This document shows, in pieces, positions 32,715 to 40,105 of a stretch of DNA of 40,463 nt (within the stretch, counting starts at the first letter, position 1; every line of letters begins with the position of its first letter). The notes beneath the pieces were generated by a model, which did no database searches, was not told the DNA's origin, and saw only the letters and a program-made list of their open reading frames with translations. This DNA comes from a virus. The stretch covers positions 1 to 40,463 of IMG/VR virus record IMGVR_UViG_3300042154_002182. One strand, 5' to 3'. Both the position numbers and the translations under genes were made by a program.

Positions 32715-33023
32715 TTAATTCTCTTCTTTTATGAAAACACCATTAACAGTATTTCCTTTTCTATTCTTAATTTCATTCCAAGCATGCTCTAAACATTCAG
32801 CTGGTTCTAATCCCAACTGATATGCTAATATGATTAATGTTACAAATGTATCACCAATCCCATCTTGGATTTCTTCTGTTTTTTTGTTCTTTGCGATTGC
32901 TCCAGCGGTTTCACCCAACTCTTCCATCACTTTCATCAATTGTTTGGGTGCGTTTTCTGCTTTTAGGATATCCTTAGCATCAGCCCATCCTTTTACGTTT
33001 TGTATTAATTCATCAAAATTCAT
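32715..33023 (-). CDS. MazG-like nucleotide pyrophosphohydrolase
   Basis: 102 aa. The MEELGETAGAIA helix (33-44) with E34, E35 and E38, and the DGIGDTFVTLII helix with D54 and D58, make the all-alpha EExxE...ExxD metal site of the MazG/dUTPase superfamily. Phage MazG copies hydrolyse dNTPs or alarmones; its place between nrdB and nrdA suggests dNTP pool cleaning. It overlaps the SET-like gene by 4 nt (ATGA). The single-domain size matches other phage MazG proteins. Confidence 0.85.
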   Translation of the reverse strand: MNFDELIQNVKGWADAKDILKAENAPKQLMKVMEELGETAGAIAKNKKTEEIQDGIGDTFVTLIILAYQLGLEPAECLEHAWNEIKNRKGNTVNGVFIKEEN

Positions 33024-33433
33024 AATATTGTGCTATCTAAATCGTAGGTTCCGAATAATTCTTCACCTGCTTTAATGTGTGTAATTGCTATTTTATTTTG
33101 AGTGTTGAAGTTAGCCCTTTCAACACCTAATGTGTTTGTATATGCCAATGGATTTACTAAATTAAAATATCCATCATTATATAATTTAAACCATACAAAG
33201 GGGTATTCACCCCTTTTATTTTCGTATGATTTAAGTATTATGCGTTTAACATATATTGGTAGTTGTTCAAATTCTAAATGGGTTATTGTATATGTTCCAG
33301 TTTCCCCATCCCATCTTTCAAATAATGATTCACCGGCTTTGATATCTCTAAGAGCAAATGTACCAATTCCATGTATTGGGCTTGGTGCAATATCAGTTTT
33401 GATGCAATTATTTAAATATGTGAATGTACTCAT
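33020..33433 (-). CDS. SET-domain-like protein, probably leaderless
   Basis: 137 aa. APSPIHGIGTFALRDIKAGE (16-35) matches the first SET block (SxIhGxGvFA..dIkkGE), and IKAGEELFGTYDLD at the end corresponds to the GEELTYDYG block. Between them, NLVNPLAYTNTLGVERANF replaces the usual NHSCxPN block, with no cysteine. SET enzymes methylate lysines; a substrate such as a ribosomal protein, histone-like protein or virion protein is possible. The ATG is only 4 nt after the TATATTTG box of its promoter, so the mRNA is probably leaderless or the start is very close to the 5' end. No other Met exists near the N-terminus. Confidence 0.68.
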   Translation of the reverse strand: MSTFTYLNNCIKTDIAPSPIHGIGTFALRDIKAGESLFERWDGETGTYTITHLEFEQLPIYVKRIILKSYENKRGEYPFVWFKLYNDGYFNLVNPLAYTNTLGVERANFNTQNKIAITHIKAGEELFGTYDLDSTIL

Positions 33434-33437
33434 ACTA

Positions 33438-33469
33438 CAAATATACGAAATTTATTTGATTAAACCTAA
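33438..33469 (-). promoter_or_regulatory. Bacteroidota-type promoter before the SET-like gene
   Basis: Coding strand TTAG (33469-33466), 20-bp spacer ending in TTCG, TATATTTG (33445-33438). The -7 box is perfect; the -33 box is the TTAG variant. Only TAGT separates the -7 box from the ATG. Confidence 0.7.
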
Positions 33470-33475
33470 TGTTTA

Positions 33476-34471
33476 TTAAAATAAATCTCCCCAATCTTCC
33501 CCTTCATTAGCCTTTGAATAATCAGTAGGTCTAATAGCGAAGAAATCAGTATGTGTAGTACCACCAGTTAAGTGATAGAACCATTCTAAATTATCAGCTT
33601 TCTTAGAGTTGAATTCGAAAATACCATCATAACCTAATTCTCTAAGTTTGGTATTTGTTCTCGCTTTAATAAATTCTTTCAAATCTGATGATTTTAGATT
33701 TTCTAAATCACCATTTTCAAACATCTTATCAATAAAATGAGATTCTAATTCTACGATTAGTTTAGCTGCTTCTTCGATTGATTCTTTACTAGCTTCCTTT
33801 AATTCAGGAAACTCTTCACACATATGATTGAACAATTGACAACCCATCTTAGAATGTAAGGATTCATCCCTTACAGACCATTTCATTTGTTGTCCTATAC
33901 CTTTCAATAGATTTCTCATTTGGAACGAATATAGAACCGCAAATGATGAATAGAGCGATACTCCTTCAGCGAATGCTGAAAAGATTGCCAAACTTCTTGC
34001 TACTTCCTGTCTTGCTATCGGATTTGTTTCCAAATCGTTATGTGTCCAATCAGCTGTAGTAGAAGTTAAGAGTTGGAATTTCTCAGCAACTGCAGGTTCG
34101 TGCAAAAATGCTGAGAAATCATCTAACCCTAATGTTTCATTTAGATATGAATATGCGGTTGCATGAATTGTTTCTTGTGAACCAAACATCATAGCCATCT
34201 GCTTAATTTCATGCTTTGGAAACCATTTGGTTACCATCGTAGTCCAATAATCAGATACAGCACATTCAGTTTGAGCAAAACCCAATAGAATGTTACCAAC
34301 CAAATGTTTTTCATCAGATGTAAGATTTTCATTCCAATCTTTAACATCACCCTGCATTGAGATTTCAGTATGTAACCAAAATGCCTGAGCTTGTTTTAAC
34401 CAGCCTTCTTCATAATACACTGGAAATTCAAATGGTTTGTAGGGTATTCTTTCAGTAAATAATTTGCTCAT
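33476..34471 (-). CDS. nrdB: Class I ribonucleotide reductase, small subunit
   Basis: 331 aa, close to bacterial short NrdB proteins. Metal ligands are visible: an acidic residue at E69 (FAQTECAV), E100 and H103 (QETIHATAY), an FAEGVSLY glutamate (about 168), and the RDESLHSK Glu-His pair (about 203-208). Y107 is four residues after H103, where the stable tyrosyl radical sits in E. coli (Y122). The C-terminal EGEDWGDLF is the tail that docks on NrdA. Its stop lies 7 nt before the promoter of the SET-like gene. Confidence 0.95.
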   Translation of the reverse strand: MSKLFTERIPYKPFEFPVYYEEGWLKQAQAFWLHTEISMQGDVKDWNENLTSDEKHLVGNILLGFAQTECAVSDYWTTMVTKWFPKHEIKQMAMMFGSQETIHATAYSYLNETLGLDDFSAFLHEPAVAEKFQLLTSTTADWTHNDLETNPIARQEVARSLAIFSAFAEGVSLYSSFAVLYSFQMRNLLKGIGQQMKWSVRDESLHSKMGCQLFNHMCEEFPELKEASKESIEEAAKLIVELESHFIDKMFENGDLENLKSSDLKEFIKARTNTKLRELGYDGIFEFNSKKADNLEWFYHLTGGTTHTDFFAIRPTDYSKANEGEDWGDLF

Positions 34472-34484
34472 AGTTTTAACTCTA

Positions 34485-34655
34485 TTATTTAGTTTCCTCT
34501 ATGGATACTTTTCTATAATCAGTTACCAATTTTTTAATCTCACCAATAGCTTTTCTAGCTCTTGATTTAGCAGCTTTGGTTGTACCATTGTGCTCTTTTT
34601 CAAATTGAGTGTATAACTCTTTAATTTGTTCGAAAATTTCTTGCGAATTTGCCAT
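34485..34655 (-). CDS. Histone H1-like (Hc1) DNA-binding protein of Bacteroidota type
   Basis: 56 aa: IFEQIKELYTQFEKEHNG, then TTKAAKSRARKAIGEIKKL. The helix plus KAAxxRxRKAxxEIKKL block is the Hc1-type histone H1 homologue, present in many Bacteroidota. It would bind DNA non-specifically, perhaps in packaging or replication. The frame is open to a TTG at 34742, but the ATG at 34655 gives the family length and lies after an 86-nt leader. It lies 13 nt upstream of nrdB. Confidence 0.78.
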   Translation of the reverse strand: MANSQEIFEQIKELYTQFEKEHNGTTKAAKSRARKAIGEIKKLVTDYRKVSIEETK

Positions 34656-34746
34656 AATCTTTATTTTGTTTTTAATTGTTAAGTCCAACCATTTTTTCAG
34701 TTGGGTGATTATAACTATTGTATATATTGAAAAAGAATTCAATTTA

Positions 34747-34754
34747 CAAAGTTA
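34747..34754 (-). promoter_or_regulatory. Possible -7 box (TAACTTTG) before the histone-like gene
   Basis: The coding strand reads TAACTTTG, which fits TAnnTTTG, but no TTTG lies at the -33 position. An inverted repeat (CCAAC...GTTGG, 34684-34704) sits in the resulting leader. A weak candidate; another start for this unit may exist. Confidence 0.35.
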
Positions 34755-34810
34755 ATTTTTTTATTTTTTTGTTTGGTATTTTTACATACCACATATTGAT
34801 TGATTGAGTA

Positions 34811-36169
34811 TTATCCAAAGTTATCTACATATTTTTTATGTAATAATTTCTTCTCCATAATCGCCCCATCATTACTTTCTTTTGATGTAATAATTCCATC
34901 AGATGATGATGCTTCAAATACTTCAATTGAACCAATATTAGTATCCATTTTAGATGGGAATGTTAATCCATCCGGTCCGAATCTATTCTTCATCACGTGA
35001 AATCTAGCGGTGTTGTTTAATTTATCTTTAGATTTTCTACTGATACTCATAATGAAATCTGCGTTCATAACTTTAGCGTATGAATCAGCCACTTTATCAG
35101 CTTCAATAACTTCACTATCAATTGCCGAACGATTGGTTTGAGATGCTGTCCAAACGGGTATTCCTAACATACCACCCATTCCTCTTAGTTCAATATAAAC
35201 ACCACCTTGCTCACCATAAGTTGATTCTGATTTGTTTGTAGTAGAGAGTAGTAAATCAGCGTAATCAATAATAACTAAATCCGGTTTATTACCCGCAGCA
35301 GTCATCTTTTCAATGTGAGATTCGATGTTTCTAGCTGATATACCCTTTGGTGGAAAATACTTAATGAGTAATCTACCTTTTAGTTTTTTAATCTTTTGAA
35401 GTACATCCTCTTTTCTATTTTTTAAATCCCCAGATGGGATTTGTGTGAATACAGTATCATATCGCTGTCCTACATAATGTTCGGATAATTCTAATGAATA
35501 ATGTACTACATTCATTCCAGCTTTCACAGCAGCCGCTCCAAGTGCACATAGTACCCAAGTTTTACCAACTCCTGATGGTGCAACTATTACTCCCAATTCA
35601 CCGGGTCCTAATCCACCATCCATTAACCCATTAATACAATCCCAAGAAGTTGGTACAGTTGTTCTATTTAAATCTTCACTACGTTCTTCAAAATCTAAAA
35701 CGTAATCTAAACCCAAATCAGTATCAACTCCAACTTTCATTGCTTTATCTACTAAATCTTTAATTCTATCATAAGAACCAGCTTTTAATAAATCAACGGA
35801 TTGTACAATTGCTTCTTTAAGATTCTGATTGATGCAAAAGTTAGAAAATTCTTTTTTTACATAATCCAAGTCATTATCACCTAATTGGGTAAATGCCAAT
35901 TTAAGTTGTTCAACAATTCGTTTCTGCATTCCAGAATCTTCCATTTTTGAAATTTCAACTTTAAACACATCTAATGATGGTGTACGTTTGAAATCATCAT
36001 AATATTCCATTATCTCCTCAACAATCCATTTGTTTGCTTCGGATTCAAAAAACTTAGGATGTATAACCTCTCTGAGCGTATCTAATAAACGAACATCAGC
36101 AATCAAACAAGATAAAACTTTTGTTTGAAATGATTGTCCGTATTTAGATAGTGTGTCTGTATTTTGCAT
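34811..36169 (-). CDS. 41: Replicative DNA helicase, DnaB/gp41 type
   Basis: 452 aa. An N-terminal helical domain (about 1-165, SFQTKVLSCLIADVRLL start) precedes a RecA-type motor: VIVAPSGVGKTWVL (Walker A, 194-207), PDLVIIDYADLLL (Walker B, about 296-308), and a TASQTNRSA motif (about 344-352) with KNRFGPDG near the end. It unwinds DNA at the fork as a hexamer, in partnership with a primase not seen in this window. It has its own promoter (36192-36223). No lone gp59-type loader gene was recognised nearby. Confidence 0.92.
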   Translation of the reverse strand: MQNTDTLSKYGQSFQTKVLSCLIADVRLLDTLREVIHPKFFESEANKWIVEEIMEYYDDFKRTPSLDVFKVEISKMEDSGMQKRIVEQLKLAFTQLGDNDLDYVKKEFSNFCINQNLKEAIVQSVDLLKAGSYDRIKDLVDKAMKVGVDTDLGLDYVLDFEERSEDLNRTTVPTSWDCINGLMDGGLGPGELGVIVAPSGVGKTWVLCALGAAAVKAGMNVVHYSLELSEHYVGQRYDTVFTQIPSGDLKNRKEDVLQKIKKLKGRLLIKYFPPKGISARNIESHIEKMTAAGNKPDLVIIDYADLLLSTTNKSESTYGEQGGVYIELRGMGGMLGIPVWTASQTNRSAIDSEVIEADKVADSYAKVMNADFIMSISRKSKDKLNNTARFHVMKNRFGPDGLTFPSKMDTNIGSIEVFEASSSDGIITSKESNDGAIMEKKLLHKKYVDNFG

Positions 36170-36191
36170 GTATATAACCTATTTGTTTCCA

Positions 36192-36223
36192 CAAAGATAT
36201 AAAAAATTTGTGATAAAACCTAA
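36192..36223 (-). promoter_or_regulatory. Bacteroidota-type promoter for the replicative helicase
   Basis: Coding strand TTAG (36223-36220), 20-bp spacer, TATCTTTG (36199-36192). The -7 box fits TAnnTTTG; the -33 box is the TTAG variant. The start would lie about 15-20 nt before the ATG. Confidence 0.65.
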
Positions 36224-36224
36224 T

Positions 36225-37271
36225 TTATTTTATAATAATGTTGTGGAATGTCGATTGTAACCAATCATTAATGTCTCTCCAATTTTGTAAAACCTTATAT
36301 TTGTTACCAACTTTAAGGAATTCTAATTTATTGAATGCAACATCATCTTCTCTGAATCTATCAATTATCTTAAGCTTTTGATTTGTTGGTATATGTGGTT
36401 CTTTCAACTCCATTAATCGCTTATTCATAAGGAGTTGTTCCCTTGCTTCTAAAATATCATTATAAAGTTTGATTTTACCCAATTTACCTTCACACATTTG
36501 AAACAATTCATCATGCGTAATAAGTCTATCTTCAGATAGTTCAGGAAATCGTTTAAGAAGTGTTTTGATACCACATCCTTTAATACCCGGAATGTTATCG
36601 GACTTATCCCCATCTAATGTACGATATAATAGGAGATTTTCAGGCCAAATTTCAAATTCATCAAATACAACTTGTCTATTATATAGTTTCTTTTTAGTTG
36701 GTGAAAATACACTAACTTTATCAGAAACTAATTGTAGGAAATCTTTATCAGTTGAAACAATTACAACTTCACCATCATACTCATTTTGAGTATATTGGGT
36801 TAAATATGCAATAGTATCATCTGCTTCAATTCCATCGTAAATCATTGTTTGAACTGGTAGATAATCCAACATATCATTCAGCCATACAAATTGTTGCCTC
36901 ATTGATAATCGTTCATCCTCTTCACTCATCATCTCACCATAGGTGCGATTAACTCTAAATCTATTCTTCTCTCTACCAGCTTTATATCCTTCGTGGATTT
37001 TCTTTCTGGATTCAGAACCATTCTTACCATCAAAAGTTACAATAACTCTCGTTGGGTTGAATTCTCTGATTTGATATCCAATTGATTTTAATGAACCAAT
37101 AACTCCACCCGTATGGTCACCATCCTCATTCATTGTAGGATTAGTTGTCCAGCTACGGATGAAGGTATTAAGTCCATCAATGATAAGAACTCTACTGTTT
37201 CTCTCTCTTAGGTGGTTTGTTTTGTGTTCCTCACTCACTTTATTGAGGATATCTTTATAGAGTTCTTTCAT
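36225..37271 (-). CDS. rnh: 5'-3' exonuclease / RNase H, FEN family
   Basis: 348 aa. VLIIDGLNTFIRSW (about 28-41), IVTFDGKNGSESRK (about 77-90), EADDTIAYL (about 148) and STDKDFLQL (about 168-176) carry the metal-binding aspartates. GDKSDNIPGIKGCGIKTLL (about 220-238) is the helix-hairpin-helix H3TH motif. In T4 this enzyme removes RNA primers on the lagging strand. Length and motif order match T4 RNase H (305 aa). Its start overlaps the stop of the 72-aa gene by one base. Confidence 0.9.
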   Translation of the reverse strand: MKELYKDILNKVSEEHKTNHLRERNSRVLIIDGLNTFIRSWTTNPTMNEDGDHTGGVIGSLKSIGYQIREFNPTRVIVTFDGKNGSESRKKIHEGYKAGREKNRFRVNRTYGEMMSEEDERLSMRQQFVWLNDMLDYLPVQTMIYDGIEADDTIAYLTQYTQNEYDGEVVIVSTDKDFLQLVSDKVSVFSPTKKKLYNRQVVFDEFEIWPENLLLYRTLDGDKSDNIPGIKGCGIKTLLKRFPELSEDRLITHDELFQMCEGKLGKIKLYNDILEAREQLLMNKRLMELKEPHIPTNQKLKIIDRFREDDVAFNKLEFLKVGNKYKVLQNWRDINDWLQSTFHNIIIK

Positions 37272-37489
37272 TAGTTAGTTTTATCAGAGTTAAAATAAGT
37301 TTCTATTGCTTTCAATCTATCATCTGCATCTACCAACATTTGAAGAGCTTCTTCAGCGTTGTTATAGAAATCATTTGTAGAATGGTCACCAATTCCAGCT
37401 GGATTCTTTTCTAATAATTCTAATGTAAGTAGTGCTTTTGCTCTATCGGCTTGTGCACTTGTTTTTAACATTTCTTTCAATCTACTCAT
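37271..37489 (-). CDS. Conserved small phage protein, 72 aa
   Basis: MSRLKEMLKTSAQADRAKAL and then LLEKNPAGIGDHSTNDFY (about 26-43), EEALQMLVDADDRLKAIE (about 46-63). The NPAGIGDHST and DADDRL blocks are familiar from small proteins of marine T4-type phages, without assigned function. Helical, acidic, no membrane segment. It is 17 nt downstream of uvsX and overlaps the nuclease gene by one base, so a role with recombination or replication is likely by context. Confidence 0.7.
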   Translation of the reverse strand: MSRLKEMLKTSAQADRAKALLTLELLEKNPAGIGDHSTNDFYNNAEEALQMLVDADDRLKAIETYFNSDKTN

Positions 37490-37506
37490 AACATATTTTT
37501 TATAAT

Positions 37507-38628
37507 TTAATCCCCGATTACCTCAGAATCTACTACCAAATTATCGGTATCCATTGAATCCTTTTTATATTGTAAGATTGTTGCTTCACAAATTCCTTTG
37601 TAAATTTGTTCTCTAATAGAGTCATTATCTTGTAATAATTTTGGGAAATCTTTAGATTGATATTTGATAATTTCACCAGTATCAATATCGGTGTACTCAT
37701 ACCAAGCACCAGTTTGTTTTACCAAACCATGCTCTTTCATTTGCGCCAACCATGCTCCATAGTTATCGATTCCTCTATCAAAGAAGATATCGAAATCAGC
37801 GGAACGTAATGGTGGACCCATACGATTTTTAACAACCTGACAACGTACTTTGATACCTACGATTCTATCGTTACCATTTTCCTTTGCCTTAATGGTTCCC
37901 ATACTCTTTAATCTTAAACGAACCGATGCGTGGAAAGCGATTGCTTTACCACCAGAAGTTGTCCAAGGGTCAGAGAATGGCATAGCGTTCATCTTCTGTC
38001 TTAATTGATTTGTGAAAACCAATGTGATTTTCTGTCTACCAATTAAGTTTGTGATTTTACGCATTGCCTTTGAGATAATAATTGCTTTATCGGTTGCGTA
38101 TCCATCTTTACCATAATCTGCTTCCATCTCCTTTTCAGTTGATGCTGCTGCTACTGAATCCACTACGATTGTTACGAGTTTATCTTTCGATGCTACTCGC
38201 ACTTTCTCAATAATGATTTCGGTGTATTCGAAACATTGTTCTACTGTCTCAGCCGCTACATATAGTAATTTAGATACATCTACTCCAATTGCCTGTAAGA
38301 ACTCTCTACTGACCGCATTTTCGGTATCTATTAGAACCGCAACACCACCTTGCTTTTGTGTTTCAGCAAGGAGGTGAGCAGATACTAATGATTTTCCAGA
38401 TTGTTCAAGTCCAGTAATTTCGGTGATTCTACCAATAGGTAATCCACCATAAGGTCGATTAGAAATGGCAACATCTAGCATTGATGCTCCAGTTGATACC
38501 CACCCACTCACGTCGGTTGGGGAATCTCCGGCATCCAAAAAGAATGCTACTCTTTGGTCTTTGGATTGTTTGTTTAGGGAATCAGCAAGAACACTTGCTA
38601 AATCCACCTCTTTCGATGTTTTTGCCAT
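37507..38628 (-). CDS. uvsX: UvsX/RecA recombinase
   Basis: 373 aa (T4 UvsX 391, E. coli RecA 353). ITGLEQSGKSLVSAHLL (71-87) holds Walker A, and VTIVVDSVAAAS (about 145-156) Walker B. FTNQLRQKMNAMPFSDPWTT with SGGKAIAFHASVRLRL contains the loop 2 DNA-binding region and the GGKAI motif of the family. It forms the strand-exchange filament on gp32-coated DNA and starts recombination-dependent replication. The C-terminus ends acidic (DNLVVDSEVIGD). It lies 15 nt downstream of the gp32 gene. Confidence 0.93.
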   Translation of the reverse strand: MAKTSKEVDLASVLADSLNKQSKDQRVAFFLDAGDSPTDVSGWVSTGASMLDVAISNRPYGGLPIGRITEITGLEQSGKSLVSAHLLAETQKQGGVAVLIDTENAVSREFLQAIGVDVSKLLYVAAETVEQCFEYTEIIIEKVRVASKDKLVTIVVDSVAAASTEKEMEADYGKDGYATDKAIIISKAMRKITNLIGRQKITLVFTNQLRQKMNAMPFSDPWTTSGGKAIAFHASVRLRLKSMGTIKAKENGNDRIVGIKVRCQVVKNRMGPPLRSADFDIFFDRGIDNYGAWLAQMKEHGLVKQTGAWYEYTDIDTGEIIKYQSKDFPKLLQDNDSIREQIYKGICEATILQYKKDSMDTDNLVVDSEVIGD

Positions 38629-38643
38629 ATAACTTTTTAGTTT

Positions 38644-39477
38644 TTAGTTGTTGAATAAGTCATCAAATGCTGATGCTACATCATCCATTTTCTTACGTTC
38701 CTCAACTGCTGGTGTAGCGGCGAATGCTTCATTTTTAATTGGAGCTGCTGCTGGTGCCGATTGTGGAGCCGGAGCCGGTGTTGATAATGTTGATTGTGAA
38801 GTTGATTCAGAACCTTCATCACCAGTTGGATTCAACCACCCTTCTAATACACCTTTTAATTCAGCGTAAGAAAGTTCCTGATAGATATCAGTAATGTTAG
38901 TTTGACCTTCCATTGCTGCTTTCAATTTTTCAGAATCTTCCAAAATAGGAGTTTGAGTTGGTTTAACTCTAATTGTAGTTACAGGATAAGAAGTTCCTGC
39001 ATCTTCAGCTGATACATAATCAATAGTGATATCTCTACCAGTTGTTGGGTCGGTAATATCTCCATAATCTGGGTCAGCGATGTAACCTAAGATTTCCTGA
39101 TAAACCGTCTTACCAAATCCCCAAAATTTAACTCCTTCGTTTTCTTCACCTCTTACAATAACAGGTACGAATGTTCTCAACTTCGGTTCCATTTTCTTAG
39201 CAGCTTTCCAATCTTCCTTATCACCCATTCGTTTAAGTTTGTCAGCAAACTCAACAATTGGGTCAGGTCTTCCGAAAGACATCGGAGATAGATAAGATTT
39301 GTTGTTAATGTTGTAGTGGAAATAAAGTTCGATAAAAGGATTTTCTTTGTTGAACTTGTAAGGTACGATTCTCACTTGAGTCTTACCATTTGCTGGTTTC
39401 CAAAGATTGTTTTTTGTACTTCCAGTGTTTTGTAGTTTGTTTAGTCTACCTCTAATTGCATCTAAATTAATAGCCAT
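38644..39477 (-). CDS. 32: Single-stranded DNA-binding protein (gp32), no zinc site
   Basis: 277 aa (T4 gp32 is 301). The basic N-terminus (LDAIRGRLNKLQNTGSTKNN) corresponds to the cooperativity and LAST region. The OB-fold core follows (WKPANGKTQVRIVPYKFN, LYFHYNINNKSYLSPMSFG, FWGFGKTVYQEIL). The C-terminus is Ala/Pro-rich and ends acidic (DDVASAFDDLFNN), as required for partner contacts. There is not a single cysteine, so the zinc-binding His-Cys3 set of T4 gp32 is absent. It is led by a Bacteroidota promoter with a leader of about 110 nt. Confidence 0.9.
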   Translation of the reverse strand: MAINLDAIRGRLNKLQNTGSTKNNLWKPANGKTQVRIVPYKFNKENPFIELYFHYNINNKSYLSPMSFGRPDPIVEFADKLKRMGDKEDWKAAKKMEPKLRTFVPVIVRGEENEGVKFWGFGKTVYQEILGYIADPDYGDITDPTTGRDITIDYVSAEDAGTSYPVTTIRVKPTQTPILEDSEKLKAAMEGQTNITDIYQELSYAELKGVLEGWLNPTGDEGSESTSQSTLSTPAPAPQSAPAAAPIKNEAFAATPAVEERKKMDDVASAFDDLFNN

Positions 39478-39525
39478 TGTTTTTTGTTTTAAAAGTTTAT
39501 AATTAAGTTTTAATGGTTTTATTAT

Positions 39526-39542
39526 GGTGTCTTTCCTACACC
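39526..39542 (-). promoter_or_regulatory. Hairpin in the gp32 leader
   Basis: Coding strand GGTGT, loop AGGAAAG, ACACC: a 5-bp stem about 50 nt before the gp32 ATG. Upstream, 39567-39591 also pairs (ACCA/TGGT, AAGA/TCTT). T4 gene 32 mRNA is autoregulated through a 5' pseudoknot; whether this leader acts likewise is unknown. Confidence 0.4.
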
Positions 39543-39545
39543 TTA

Positions 39546-39558
39546 TATAAATATCAAA
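39546..39558 (-). promoter_or_regulatory. Candidate phage promoter motif TTTGATATTTATA
   Basis: The same 13-mer as at 3422-3434, lying within the gp32 leader about 70 nt before the ATG and downstream of the Bacteroidota-type promoter. It may give gp32 a second start late in infection. Confidence 0.4.
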
Positions 39559-39596
39559 AAACCAAGTTTTAAGATGGTCTTATCCATTTATTTATA

Positions 39597-39628
39597 CAAA
39601 TATACGAATAAAATCTGATACTTCCAAA
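39597..39628 (-). promoter_or_regulatory. Bacteroidota-type promoter for the gp32 operon
   Basis: Coding strand TTTG (39628-39625), 20-bp spacer ending in TTCG, TATATTTG (39604-39597). Both boxes are perfect. It should drive gp32, uvsX, the 72-aa gene and the 5' nuclease. Confidence 0.88.
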
Positions 39629-39642
39629 TTTTATCCGTAATA

Positions 39643-40032
39643 TTATTTTTTAGTACGATGGTTTGTCAATGCGTTGATTATATTAACCAATCGTTCAATT
39701 TCTTTATCTTTATTACTGATGATATCCATCAATGTAGGTTCAATTGAATTGAGTGCTTCTATCTTTGCTTCCACTCTTGCCAACTCAATACCTCTTATTT
39801 CTTTAGTTGAATGAAATTCATGTTCATATTCTCCCAATTGTCTATGACATTGAATTTCCAATTCTGCAACTTCTTTTAATCTTTTGATTTTATGAGTTTC
39901 AATATCATTATCTACTTGATTAAATTTTTCTCTACGATACAATTCAATTTCTCTATTGATTATATTCTTTTCAATTTCCAAATCTCTCAATTCCTGAGCT
40001 TTGGTATTATTTGATTTATTTCTTCCAAACAT
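39643..40032 (-). CDS. Coiled-coil hypothetical protein, 129 aa
   Basis: MFGRNKSNNTKAQEL, then almost continuous helix to the end with Glu/Lys/Arg/Ile-rich heptads (EIELYRREKFNQVDND, HKIKRLKEVAELEI, EIERLVNIINALTNH). Parallel or antiparallel coiled coil is likely; no other domain is visible. It has its own perfect promoter (40055-40086) and is probably monocistronic, because the gp32 promoter follows. Expression next to gp32 may indicate an early role, but the function is unknown. Confidence 0.7.
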   Translation of the reverse strand: MFGRNKSNNTKAQELRDLEIEKNIINREIELYRREKFNQVDNDIETHKIKRLKEVAELEIQCHRQLGEYEHEFHSTKEIRGIELARVEAKIEALNSIEPTLMDIISNKDKEIERLVNIINALTNHRTKK

Positions 40033-40054
40033 AACGTTAGTTTTATTATTTATA

Positions 40055-40086
40055 CAAATATACGAAATTTATCTGAGAATACCAAA
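40055..40086 (-). promoter_or_regulatory. Bacteroidota-type promoter for the coiled-coil gene
   Basis: Coding strand TTTG (40086-40083), 20-bp spacer ending in TTCG, TATATTTG (40062-40055). Both boxes are perfect; the start would lie about 20 nt before the ATG at 40032. Confidence 0.87.
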
Positions 40087-40105
40087 TGTTTTCTCAAATA
40101 CTTTA

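Noticed and set aside
120-33479. Many plus-strand open frames of 60-150 codons
   Set aside because: They are antisense shadows of well-supported minus-strand genes, lack recognisable domains and have no promoter or coupling pattern.
34656-34742. TTG start at 34742 for the histone-like gene
   Set aside because: The added 29 residues do not resemble Hc1 proteins; the ATG at 34655 gives the family length.
34774-34791. TGGTAT/ATACCA hairpin after the helicase gene as a terminator
   Set aside because: On the coding strand it is followed by an A-rich tract, not T; on the other strand the tail is not T-rich either.
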